A stretch of DNA of 64,000 bases from Norana najaformis (Eukaryota; Annelida; Clitellata; Crassiclitellata; Hormogastridae): assembly GCA_964023275.1 (NCBI GenBank), contig OZ029914.1, forward strand, positions 32,185,351-32,249,350, read 5' to 3'. The notes under the pieces were generated by a model. The model made no database searches and was not told the DNA's origin. It saw nothing but the letters and a program-made list of their open reading frames with translations. Position 1 is the first letter of the stretch. Each line of letters opens with the position of its first letter. This document shows, one piece after another, positions 10,436 through 21,500 of this stretch. Made by a program: the position numbers and the translations under genes.

Positions 10436-11734
10436 CTGAAAACACAAAATCAAGAAGTTAATGATCAAAATAAATAAAAGAGATAATAAAACAAAATGTA
10501 AATGAAATAAAGATAAATAAATAACAAGGAACAAAAATGATTTAGAAAACAATGAAAAATAGTGTAAACAATATCAAGTTAAAATGCTATTAATCAAACA
10601 AGGATCGAACTGAAAAAGCAAAGGTGCCACATTCTCAAAAGTGATGCCTTCCAACATTAGACACTAATATGAATAGAATGCTTATTGGTCTTCAGTTGTG
10701 AGGAAACGAAAGACAGTTGCCAAATGGCCAACATTTAACCACAAAAGGCCACACTGTGATCTTCCCATTGGCTGGAAAGGCAATCCTCACTCACCTAAAA
10801 TGTAAATGTACATGATTTTCTGTAGCAACCATATGGCCTCAACCCTGTTCATGTTGCAATGAATTAATCAGGTGAGACTCTTCACCACCCCTGCCCGTTT
10901 GAATGGGGCCACACCATTTACGAACCCCATGCATGGACAGTGCAAGGCCGAAATTCAAATCTCTTAAATAAGTCATGATTGGAATGTAAAAACCGGCATT
11001 CTCACACACACAGATGCCTTGACGTATGCTTTAACCAACATAGCTAACTAGGCCGCCAGCATTAAATCAGATTGCAGTTCTGAAAGAAAGAAAAATTATA
11101 ACCAAATGATGCTCATATATATTAAGTAAGTACTCACACTAAAAGACAATATATGCTATAAAAAATTTCTTTCCACATTAGTGTTTGTTGCTAGCACACA
11201 TTAAGTTTCAAAGTAAATGTGCAAATTACAAAACCTCCTTCCAATCATATAATTGGGACTGAGTTCTCTGTTTGATTTTAGGCATCAGAAATGACCTCTT
11301 AGTTTCACTTGACTGTGACTATCACTTATCCATGTCTTGTGCATTATTACAGTAGCACTAAGTAAGTTTTTAGATTAGACCAGATTAGATTACTACTGTC
11401 CAGACTATTTGTTCTAGCACATTACAGTCTAAAACTCCAAATTACGAAGATGGGCATAACACAAGCATACTGCGCTGCTACTTTTTGATCCAAAGTGAAC
11501 AGCTATCAGAGTCCGTCAATAAAGGTTTAATTCACGAGAATGATTGGCTGTAAGTGGATCTAAGATCTAATTTCCTCTTAATCATGGCTCTAAATATGGC
11601 TGTACATTAATTCAGTCAGAAGTAAAGCACTTAGCTGTCTTTCTGTAGCCTAAGTAGACTAATTAAATATTTAACCTAAGATAAATGCTATGTTAATTTA
11701 ATAAGTACTGCCTTTACATGCATATATAATACAT
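10436..11734. other. Upstream region of the shootin-like gene / intron
   Basis: No coding exon seen. The 5' UTR exon and promoter of the shootin-like gene should lie here or further right (up to about 14.6 kb). It contains one dispersed repeat copy at about 10855-10990. Confidence 0.4.
10855..10990. repeat. Dispersed repeat shared with 44875-45060
   Basis: 'aggtgagactcttcaccacc', 'cgtttgaatggggccacacc' and the following bases align with 44888-45020 ('gggtgagatcctttaccacc', 'cgttttaatgggcgccacacc'). A fragment of the same family ('gatctcaccca' ... 'aaaaatgagcaaggtcg') is also at about 15100-15140. Confidence 0.6.
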
Positions 11735-11778
11735 TCACACATACATACATAAACACATACATATACATACACACATGC

Positions 11779-11811
<33 letters not shown>

Positions 11812-11859
11812 TACATACACACATACATACATACATACATACACACACACATATATATA

Positions 11860-11891
<32 letters not shown>

Positions 11892-11892
11892 G
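11735..11892. repeat. Compound microsatellite (ACAT/AC/AT)
   Basis: A long run of acat, ac and at units. Both minus-strand reading frames through it are low-complexity and not genes. Confidence 0.95.
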
Positions 11893-11960
11893 CAGCACAA
11901 TAAAGGCAGTGCTGCAGTGCTTTGAGAGGTACTTAAACTTGCTATTCTAATTCTCGTGAC

Positions 11961-13312
11961 ATAATCGTAATTGCAATCTTGAGATTTCTACAGCGCCCAA
12001 TGAAAGCCAAGTCATGGGAACCAGCTTATTCACAGGTTCTCAGTCAAGACAAAATCGATAGGCAAAAGGGTTTGGTTCCAGGTCAAAATCCAGAATTCAG
12101 GCAGTCAGACAGTCGGACAGCTATGGCAGATGGTACTTAAAACTGAAGCAATAAGAGAGATAAGGGGAAGAAGAAGAATTGGGATAAGATCTTTGAAAAA
12201 GTAATGTTTTCAGTTTTGAGTGAAAGACCAGCACAGAAACTGAAACAGGCGAAGTTTTGGTGAGTTCGTATAACAGATCAGATTAATTGTCGTAATTCTG
12301 GTGGGAGTTTATTCTAGAGGGGTGGGGCAGCTGTGGCTAAGGAGCAATTTCCAAATTTTGAGGATGAGGTGACTGGAGGGTGAAGAAGTGTTAGGACAGA
12401 CAAGGAGCGGGTTGAATGAAGTGGTTGAATTGTAAATAACTGATGAAGTTAGGAGTGTTGGGAGGATTGAAGTGTGTTATAGGTAAGCAAAAGGACTTTA
12501 TACCCTGTTCGTTCAGGTATTTTAAGCCAGTGAAGTGATTTGAGAACAGAAGTTATGAGATAGTGTTTGGGAGATTTGGTGACAGCATGAGCAAGAGCAT
12601 TCTGGATGGGTCAAAGGCAGTTTATTTGAGTGGTATCCTTATGGAGAAAAGTGAATTGCAGTAGTCTAGTTTTGCAAGGACTATGGATGTGGCAATGGTA
12701 GATGCAGTTCTGAAGTCAAGCAAAGGGCAGATTCTGCAAAGGTTGTGGATATGCATAAAGCAAGAGCAGGAAAGATGGGTGATATGATCAGAAAAAGTAA
12801 GGTTTTGGTCGAATATTACACCTAAATTGCCAATAGAAGAGTTAGTATTAAAGGTGTGGATGGAGGCAGAGTCCAGACCGAGGGAGACAGAGGGGTCAGG
12901 GATTTTTTTACCTGGTCGCGTAGACCAATAAGTATGAATTCAGTTTTAGATGGGTTCATGCACAAGAGATTAGATGTCACCCAGAAGGAAGACGATGATC
13001 TATAAACTCACTGAAACAATTCTGAGAGAAAGAGATGAATAACTGGGCATCGTCAGCAAACAGGTAATGGTCAACTGAGGATGCTTCAATGAGTCAACTG
13101 AGTGGGGCAGAGTAGATGATAACCAGAAGAGGTCCACGAATGGAGCCTTGTGGAACTCTGCAAGTGAGAGGGCATGACTGAAAAGAGGCCTCTGAAGTTT
13201 TAACGAAGAAAAAAACGGGAGGAGAGGTAAGACTGTATCCAGAGGAGAGGAGTATCAGCAAAACCAAACCAGGTTGAAAGTCGATGGAGTAAGGTATTGC
13301 AATCAATGTTTT
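11961..13312 (-). mobile_element. CR1-type non-LTR retrotransposon, 5'-truncated and degenerate
   Basis: Read on the minus strand from 13312 downward, reverse-transcriptase signatures appear in order. First is NTLLHRLSTWFGFADT, then VKTSEASFQSCPLTCRVPQG with SIRGPLL (the conserved GVPQGSVLGPLLF block). Near 12560-12500 comes VLKSLHWLKIPERTGYKVLL, the typical C-terminal segment of CR1/L2-like elements. Several frameshifts and stops separate these blocks. The 3' end has the TTACGATTATG-type tail at 11961. The 5' half of the element is absent, as expected for 5' truncation. It is not expected to be active. Confidence 0.85.
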
Positions 13313-13460
13313 TTACATACATGCATCAATACACACATGTATAACATAAGTTCAGGCCCACCATGTGTTTGTATAGGCTTGCCCAGAATAGAACAGTTTC
13401 ACATAGTGTCACAGAATTATGTCAGACCTGTTCGCTGGGCTTACAAGCATACATAACCGA

Positions 13461-13625
13461 CAGTGGTGGCTCCAGGCTTGCTTGCGTGAGGGGGCAAGAG
13501 CATTTCTCAATGGGCGCCACATTCTGGCAGTACACCATACTCGGGTCTGGTCTGAGGGCTGCCGGCATATAACCAAGGGGGCGGGGCCGAACCGTCCCCC
13601 ATTCCTATAGCTAAATCCGCCACTG
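13461..13625. mobile_element. hAT-like MITE, 165 bp, with 8-bp target duplication
   Basis: The ends are inverted repeats: CAGTGGTGGCTCCAG on the left; the right end is the complement of CAGTGGCGGATTTAG. Flanks are ATAACCGA (13453-13460) and ATAACCAA (13626-13633), a target duplication with one mismatch. CAGTGGCGGA-type ends and 8-bp duplications are characteristic of hAT transposons. There is no coding capacity. Confidence 0.85.
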
Positions 13626-13633
13626 ATAACCAA

Positions 13634-14618
13634 CCTGCCTAGTTGACTGCAATGCAATTTCCTTCCTGCTTCGTTGGCCGCTTTGCTTCCTCGTAGCTAA
13701 TATACGTCAGTGTGCATTTCACAAGCTCCTGAGAATTAAAGGACACGAATGGATATACACAGTCCTAGGATTAAAAAATTATAATGCACCTGGCGACGAA
13801 GCTAAAGAACTATAGTAGGCTCTATCGATGTGTTTCTACAAGTTTAACAGGAAGCAGTAGGAATCAAGTTGGCTGACATACCCCTGAGGACTACAGCGTT
13901 TGCTACGTGAAGCGAAACTGGCTTTACAATTCTTTTTACAATACTGAAAAAGACCGCGAGCCACGTTGCAAGTTCACCAAATAGGCACCGTTTCTGTACG
14001 CCACCGAAATCTAAACGTACGACATTTTACAAAAGAATTTTTCTCAAGCCCATTTATGCAACGAGTTACTTTCAAAGATGTTCGGTCAGTCAGTTAACTA
14101 CTACAAAGAACACGAGTGCAGTCCTGCGTGGAGTAAGGTCCGCATGTTACCGTGTGGGATTGCCACCAATACCTTCTGTCTAATAAGCCTGTTAGCGACA
14201 TCTGAGAGCTTACGCAGAAGGTCGAAAGGTCAAGGAACGATATAAAAGTTGTACGCAATTGCCTTGCAGCAGGGGGGTTATCAATCAAGAGTCTTGTTCT
14301 GAAGATACCGTATTACATATGTACAACAAACCTCTGCAAAACCAAAGTGGTTGAACTTTGTATAACACCTGACGCTGCTACCCAAAAAATGGGCGGGGCT
14401 TCACATTTCTAGGCTTCGCCTATCGAACAGGAAGGTGTGGCAACTGCTGATTTTGTTAGACCAGCGACGCGAAGTTTCTGCCGATGCTGATCATCTACGT
14501 TTTTCAATGCGTCATTGAAGTGATTCAGAGAAGGTTAAAGTTCTGATGGTTGACCGCGACGCTGATGTTCTGGTCATGTTTATGGGTAGTGGTTGAACGG
14601 CGATCTGTGGAAAGGATG
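13634..14618. other. Intergenic, no gene recognised
   Basis: Higher CG-dinucleotide content than the surroundings suggests a promoter-like region, possibly for the minus-strand shootin-like gene. No exon could be supported. Confidence 0.25.
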
Positions 14619-14626
14619 ATAGAAGT

Positions 14627-14978
14627 CAGGGCCGTTTTAAGGTCGTCGTAGGCCCTAGGCACTCTCGCATTCGTAGACCCCAACTGCCAACTCTGCGTTA
14701 GAGCTAAACACACTGAAAACGACTTAATGCGGGAAATGACCAGAGATGTTGTACTTGGTACTTGTACTCGTAATTGAGACTCGAGTACTTGAAACATCTC
14801 TGGAAATGACATTTGGGGACATTTAGAGCCGCAAAGTTAATATTAATTTGTATTTTCTCTTTCTATTTTCGGGTCAATCAATAAATTTACTGTTTTCAAT
14901 ATCTCATTTTTGACTTTCGTAGGCCCCTATAAAGTTCGTAGGCCCTAGGCACAGTGCCTACTAGGTAAGACGGCTCTG
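14627..14978. mobile_element. hAT-like MITE, 352 bp, with 8-bp target duplication
   Basis: The left end is CAGGGCCGTTTTAAGG and the right end complements CAGAGCCGTCTTACC. The flanks ATAGAAGT (14619-14626) and ATAGAAGC (14979-14986) are an 8-bp duplication with one mismatch. Internal subterminal copies of 'cgtaggccctaggcac' occur near both ends. Non-coding, and it carries another element inside. Confidence 0.85.
14741..14802. mobile_element. 62-bp MITE nested in the 14627-14978 element
   Basis: CAGAGATGTTGTACTTG at the left is mirrored by a right end ACTTGAAACATCTCTG. Perfect 8-bp duplications GAAATGAC flank it (14733-14740 and 14803-14810). Almost the whole element can fold into one hairpin. 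Confidence 0.9.
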
Positions 14979-15139
14979 ATAGAAGCAAGATAGTTAGCAG
15001 AGTTGAGCAAATGGGTGCAAAATCGCAGCTGTGGGCAAGGTCCGAGCAGATACCAGCAGAGCGAGGCACCCAAGTTACTTACGAACTGAATGTTGTGAAA
15101 GATCTCACCCAATAAATTCACTGAAAAATGAGCAAGGTC

Positions 15140-18100
15140 GAGCCATACAGTTGCTATATAAAACCGTGTAAATTTCCCATGCAGGCCTATCTACTGGGCC
15201 ATCATTTAATTAAGTTGTCCTCACCTGACTAATCCTTATGCACTCTTCGGGCTGATTAAGGCAACGACAGATGGAAGACAGAAGAGCAGAGCTCCAAAAC
15301 CCAGAAATCCCTGATGAAATGGGTGTAGCAAGTGACAAAAGACCACGCTGGGTTGACCTGCCGTATTTCTCACATTGTAATTGTAATAACAGATTTTTAT
15401 GGCGCCTCTGCATCAGAGACTCATCGTATGTGCTTCCGAACGGACAACACAATACCACGATCGAACAAAATGGTTTTCATGTCCTTACGTAATACAGTCA
15501 AAGTAAGATTAAGGAGCACATGGCATAGGTTGCTAGGCAACTTATTCCAGCTCATGGCATAGGTTGCTAGGCAATGTTGCTCTAATCAGTCTCTATGTGA
15601 AAGTAGAACTGTTTTGTTGGCATTAATGATTCAACAAAAAATTAACAGTCTTCAAGTTTTGGTACAAGATGTGAGAGGCAGTGTTAAGGAAAGTGATAAA
15701 GTTGCAAAAGTGAAATGCAACATAATATTAATCATGTTTATTAAATATCTTAAGCTTCTTGCACAGGCACAAATACATGCCAATCCCAGTTGTATGTACA
15801 ACAATACAGTATTGTAAATAGCAGACCAACAAAAACAAATTTAAATATCAATTTTAAATACATCAGAATTCTTATGTTCACAGTACAACAGTTCCTCTCC
15901 AATTATCCTTGTTGTCACCATCATCGTTACTTCTATCATTATGTTGATAGTTTCAACATTTCCCTCAGTACTAAGGCCTCCTATAGCTAGATCTGTGCTC
16001 GTGTTCTTCAGATTTCCACAGTCATTTAGGCTGAAGACTCGGATCACTAGAGGTGGGATGATCTTGGTGAATATACACAATGAAGTAGCCATATTTTACC
16101 TCTCCTCTTGTCAAACAGGAACCAAGGTACTTGAATAGACAAACTACTTTAAAGGATCATCACATTTTCTCAATAGATTATCCAAAGAGGTTCTCAGAAT
16201 AGGTCCAGCATCCAAGGTGGTAAACAGCACACAGTCCCAAGTAAATCGATTTGCAACAGAGACCTCAGTAACAGTAAGATTTTCAGAAGTTTTCTGACTA
16301 TAGTCTCTGAAGTGCTTCCTTTTCCAGTTTAATTTCTAGCATTCTTTGTCCGAAGGAACCAGATGAATGAAGAGCTCTGACGCCTAAAGTTAGCAAATAT
16401 AGTATTCCACACTACAGGATGCATCCTCTCGTCATCAACCTTTTTGGAAGTTTATCCACAGAGGCTTCACACTAATGTCACCAATTCATGCCTCGAGCAA
16501 TCCCCCAAAACAGTTTCAGCAGCAGATTCGTTAATTTGTCCAACATGTAGCCATCAAGAGACCTGGCCAAGCATAAAACAACTGTGAACAGCAAGAATTA
16601 AGCTAAATTTGTGACCAAACATAAAGCCACCAGTCCAACCCACGTTCTGTTAATCTGACCGGATATTAGCGATGCTGTTACTTAAAAAGCTATATTACAA
16701 GCCGATACAACACTGCTTCACATAAACGAATTTCTAGCAAAAGATGAGCCAATTTAACACATACAACACCTCACCACTCACAACCGGCACCTGCCGATCT
16801 GGAGAGAAAACGTCAGCTGCGTCTTGTTACTTTGTTTGGTTACTGGTTTATTGAAGTGTTTGCATGACTCAGTTTTGCTGAAGACTTTTACTCAAGCAAA
16901 TACATTCAACAATGAATCACAGTCAGTTATGAAAGATATCACAGATATCCATGCATTGCACTCCTCTGTACAACTGAATAAAACCACGATGAACAAGTGT
17001 GACCTACAGATGACACGGCAGAGATACTAAGACAGCTTGCAAACGAAGTTCTCTATTTTAAAGAGGCTCTACATATTTTCATTTCAAGACATTAATTTTA
17101 AAGAGGCTACATGTTTTCATTTCAACACATTAAGACAGCTTGCAAAAGAAGTTCTCTGTCTTAACAGGCAACAAGTATTCGTTTCAACTGCACTTCCCTT
17201 AGCAGCACTTGGAAAAATCAGCTTTGCCCATAAAGTTCAATCAACTGATGTAACTTCAAGTGAAGCAATTCAATACCTAACAGGCCCTTTGGCCAACCTA
17301 AATAATTCAACCTATATAATTCAGAGTATTTTATCACACAAATTTCAGCATTAATTTTCTTCATTACAGCTGCATTAAGAAAAAAATTTAAAATCCTACA
17401 TAATTCATATTATTGGTTTCTCAGACAGATATACTACAAACTGCTGCAAAGTTTTTGGCTGAATTTTCTCCGACTAAAAACGTTCCACCGAGTGATAGTA
17501 GCATTCACTACAATTTGATTCACACAGTCAACTCTAAACATCCACTATAATTTAGTTAACTTAATGACACCACTGTTTCTTAGTAAATGCTGAATGTCAA
17601 TAATTCCCCAATTGCAAAAAAATCAAGAAAATTCCACTGACATAATATCACTAATTTCACTTATTCATAATAATTAAATTACATTTAACATTAACAAACC
17701 AGTGAATATGCCAGCAGCCATACCCTGGCCAAAACCAAATTGCTCATTCATAATCAATCTTGATCAACAATAGTCCACAAAAGTACACACACAAATAGTG
17801 CAGAATGCCAAATATGAAGAGCACCATCCACGGAAAGCTCCTTCGAGATGCTTAAAAAATTTCTGGCATTCTGCATGACTGTCGGCAGAGACACAGAAGG
17901 CCTCCGTGCCAAATTACTATTTCCATACCTTCACAAAGGGCCATTAAATTTTTAGCGACAAGAATGACAAATGCCAACTTTTCAAATGTGAAGATTTGAA
18001 AGCAAGATGCAGAAGTACAACACAACTAAACCATGCTTTCGAAAATTGTAAGCAAACCAATGGATTTTATCACTGGAAGTTTTTGAAGTTCCTAAGCATC

Positions 18101-18245
18101 TGCTGCACCACTAAAATCCAGCATAAAACCAGGAGAAAGGGAAAGAATTCGCATAGATGGGATAGACCTGTGATTGCCATTTCAGCAGCAAACAGCTTTT
18201 GAAAATTGTGCAAACGAAACTAGTGAAACTCATTCAATGAAATGC
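15140..18245. other. Intergenic, no gene recognised
   Basis: No exon with supporting homology was seen on either strand. About 15370-15450 resembles the repeat at 25962-26110 and 61835-61985. Positions 17030-17165 contain a diverged duplication of 'acagcttgcaaa...gaagttctct'. Scattered reading frames here lack splice signals and family resemblance. Confidence 0.4.
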
Positions 18246-18251
18246 TTTATT
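18246..18251 (-). terminator. Poly(A) signal AATAAA of the FAM193 gene
   Basis: AATAAA on the minus strand, about 130 nt downstream of the FAM193 stop codon. Confidence 0.7.
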
Positions 18252-18382
18252 ACACCAATCAAGTCTGCAATATAATGAGGATGAAGAAATGCACGAACGC
18301 ATCCAATCGTCCAGCATCCTTCTGCCTCAGCAATAACATCAGGAAGTGAACAAGTAAGAGAGAGGTCATCACAAGGTCAACA

Positions 18383-18512
18383 TCACTGGCCACCAGCCGC
18401 AGCTGTTTTCTTCTTGTTGAAGAGGTCTTTAACATTCTTGTTAAAGAGTTCTCTGACATTGTTAAGATTCACTTTCTTACGATTTTCACTCGGAGCAGAG
18501 TTTGAACAGAAC
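18383..18512 (-). CDS. FAM193A: FAM193 exon 21 (stop codon)
   Basis: Encodes FCSNSAPSENRKKVNLNNVR, then ELFNKNVKDLFNKKKTAAAG and stop TGA at 18383-18385. FC directly after FKR completes the conserved FKRFC block. Acceptor ttcatag. Confidence 0.9.
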
Positions 18513-21500
18513 CTATGAAACAAAGACATTGGCAACGATAAGAAAGTTTAGGATAAAAACTAGATATCTTACACTGATGGTGATAAGATTCGGATGATAA
18601 CACGATTAACGCAAGTGTATATGCAGCCCAGTTCAGAAATTGAAATTGAGACTGAAGTTGGCTAAGTCTGAACTTAGGAAGACCCGTTAGGATAGAACTG
18701 CATAGTCGATTCACGTCCAGACGAATGAGTGAACTTAGGGCAACATCAGCTTTGAAGGAGAGGTTGCCATATAACACAAATCTAGCAACGCTGATAGAAA
18801 CAGGATCTGCAAAGAGCATAGATGTGGTCAGCCATAGAAAATTAATTCATCATCTCGGAGAACACTCAGGTCGTGAACCACAGGTAGCACACCCCAGCCA
18901 GGAATTCCAGTCTGTAGCGCCTCAGCATCGATCCTTGATCACACCCAACATGTGTCCAGCCAGTTGTACTGGGTTTTGGCCTCATTCAGCAGAACAAGGC
19001 CAAAATAATAAGGCCAAAAGTGAAGATGAAACTGCATGTAATGAAAATAAGAATAACCCTGTCAAAAACATATTTAAAAAATCCCTCTAATTTGGTTAAG
19101 TTGTCTTGTGATTCTGGATGAGTGTCAGCATTCAAACTCAGCATTTGAATGCCATTCTAGCAGATTTACGTCTAATGTGAGTTTTGTTACAGAGATTAAA
19201 AGAACACAGAATGAACTACCGTTTGAATTCTTCAATTTCCCGTTCGTTTTCGTCCAGATGACAGTCACCTGGTACATCCTTCGGCATAAATATTTCATCT
19301 GCAAAAGGACAACATAACACGTACAGTAGGGAGGTCCATGCATAAAAATGTTTACAAAATAAAGTTTAAGTTTTGAATACTGGAAGGCATCAAATGAGTC
19401 CACTACAGAAAATAACAAACTGAATGCAATTTGATGTAAATTTGAGAATATTTAGAGATTGATTTGCTGTATTTGTGTACTGATTCACGTTTGTTTACCA
19501 TAAAGCTGCACAATATAGTAAACCCAGAAATGTTTGCTAAACCTGTGCAACCCATAAATATTGTTCAATTTGGCTGAAATGTAGATTTTTAATTGATGGA
19601 CTGCAATGTCAGGTTCCAACATGGAGCTTTGAAAAATTTGTTTGGGATCAATCTAACATATATGGTATGTATATGTGCAAGTAAATTTACAATTTATCCT
19701 ATCACAGAAACTCCCAAGTTATTTTGTCTAACCCATAAAACTACCAAAAATATGATTACTATTATTAATTAATTATTTCTTAAGACTGCAAATGATTAGC
19801 CAGCTTATGCCAAATAAGATGAAAGGCAGTCAGATACCCAGTGAGCCAGTTTTCTGGAAATCATCCTTCTCTAAGAGAACTTCTAAATCATCTTTTTGTT
19901 GCATTTATTTTTTCTTTTTAAAATTTTTTTTATTACATTGTTTTTGACACTGACCTATTCTGGCAGTGCCACATACCCCATTAAAGAGACAGTGATTTTA
20001 TTTTAAGGTCCTTAAAGTCGTAACTGCCATAGGACAAAAAAGATTCACCTTACCGACTACTGACAAGCTGTTTTTTGACTTGTTTTTCCTTTTACTTTTC
20101 TTTAACTTAGCTGTGGCACCTGCACCACCAACTGCACCACTGGATGCCTATAAAGACACAGATATACTATGAACAGCATTCTTATGAAACTCGCAAAAAG
20201 CTATATATCAAGCGTCTAGATATGTAACCAAATGAAGTTAGGAATCATACAAACAGGACTCATGCGAACATGATTTAAAAAGTGTTATTAACATGGATTA
20301 GGAAAATATTTTTACACCACCAACAAATAGGCTAACGAGGATCTATGATGCTGATAGGTTTTCAGCCACCTTCCCTTCCTATGACTATTAACATCTCCCA
20401 CGTCAGACGCAGTTGCCCCCCTACAGCATTTATTCGTCACCTCCTTTGCACTCTTCTGCCTTCTCTGGCTTCCCATCGGACAAACTGCTTCACCTGGATT
20501 AACCACCACAGGACAAGTCTTTGAGCTCTTCACTTATCTATTCTAGAAGATATCAGCTGATGATCAATTCACAAGTTACCACTTACTTGATCAGCAAAAT
20601 TTGACAAAAGCAAACCAATTCACACCATTCTGAATTGCAATGTAATGTAACTGGACATTTTAAAGTACTTCTAGAAGGCACTCCACCCTAGCCTAATCAA
20701 TGTTAGATATTATTACATGTATTATTGGAACATCTCTGCACTTACATTGATAGCACAACACAAACCCTCAGATATGAAAATACCTTCACACAATCACAAC
20801 ACTTTCCCACACTCCAAGACACAACACTCTATCACTCCAAGAAATAATACACCTTCTCACTTCATGACAACATTTCCTCTAGCTCCAAGACACAAGTTTG
20901 CCCTCATTCAAATATTAATATTTGATTACTAAAAGCAGTTATATTGTGTGTAAAGTCAGTAAATCTGAAATAAGGTGTGAATACATCTTAGTTTACAAGT
21001 CGAGAGAGGGAGAGAAAGAAAAAGAGACACAGATAGGCAGGTAGAGACAGAAAGGGAGACAGGGAATGACAGTATGTCCTGTTACCTTATTATTCTCCAA
21101 AGAAGCAGCATCTGTTGATTCAGTAACAGTTGTTGAAGGGTTAGTCCTCTCTAGGTGGTTGTTAGTAATATGCGTTTCCAGCTCAGGTGAGCAGCTAACA
21201 CCAGTACACGTCCTAACGATCACGTCAGCAAAATTAGTTTTGTTGTCTCCATTAAGCATCACTTTTGCCACTTCTGAAACCAACTGCACCTCCCCCACGA
21301 TTTGTGTAGTTGGTCCTGATGATTTCTTGTTTTTCTTGTTGCCAACTGCTGTTTTCTTGTTCTCTGGCTTGCTTTTGACTTCCGCAGTTGCAGATGAACC
21401 ATTTGAGGACAGCATTTGATCATCGTTACGAACGGTGTTGCCTTGTGATGCATCAATCGTTGGTCGTTTTGTGGCTTCATCACACGATCCGACATGATCG

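Noticed and set aside
11688-11900. Open frames of about 70 codons on the minus strand (VCMYVCMYVC-type)
   Set aside because: They are translations of the compound ACAT/AC/AT microsatellite.
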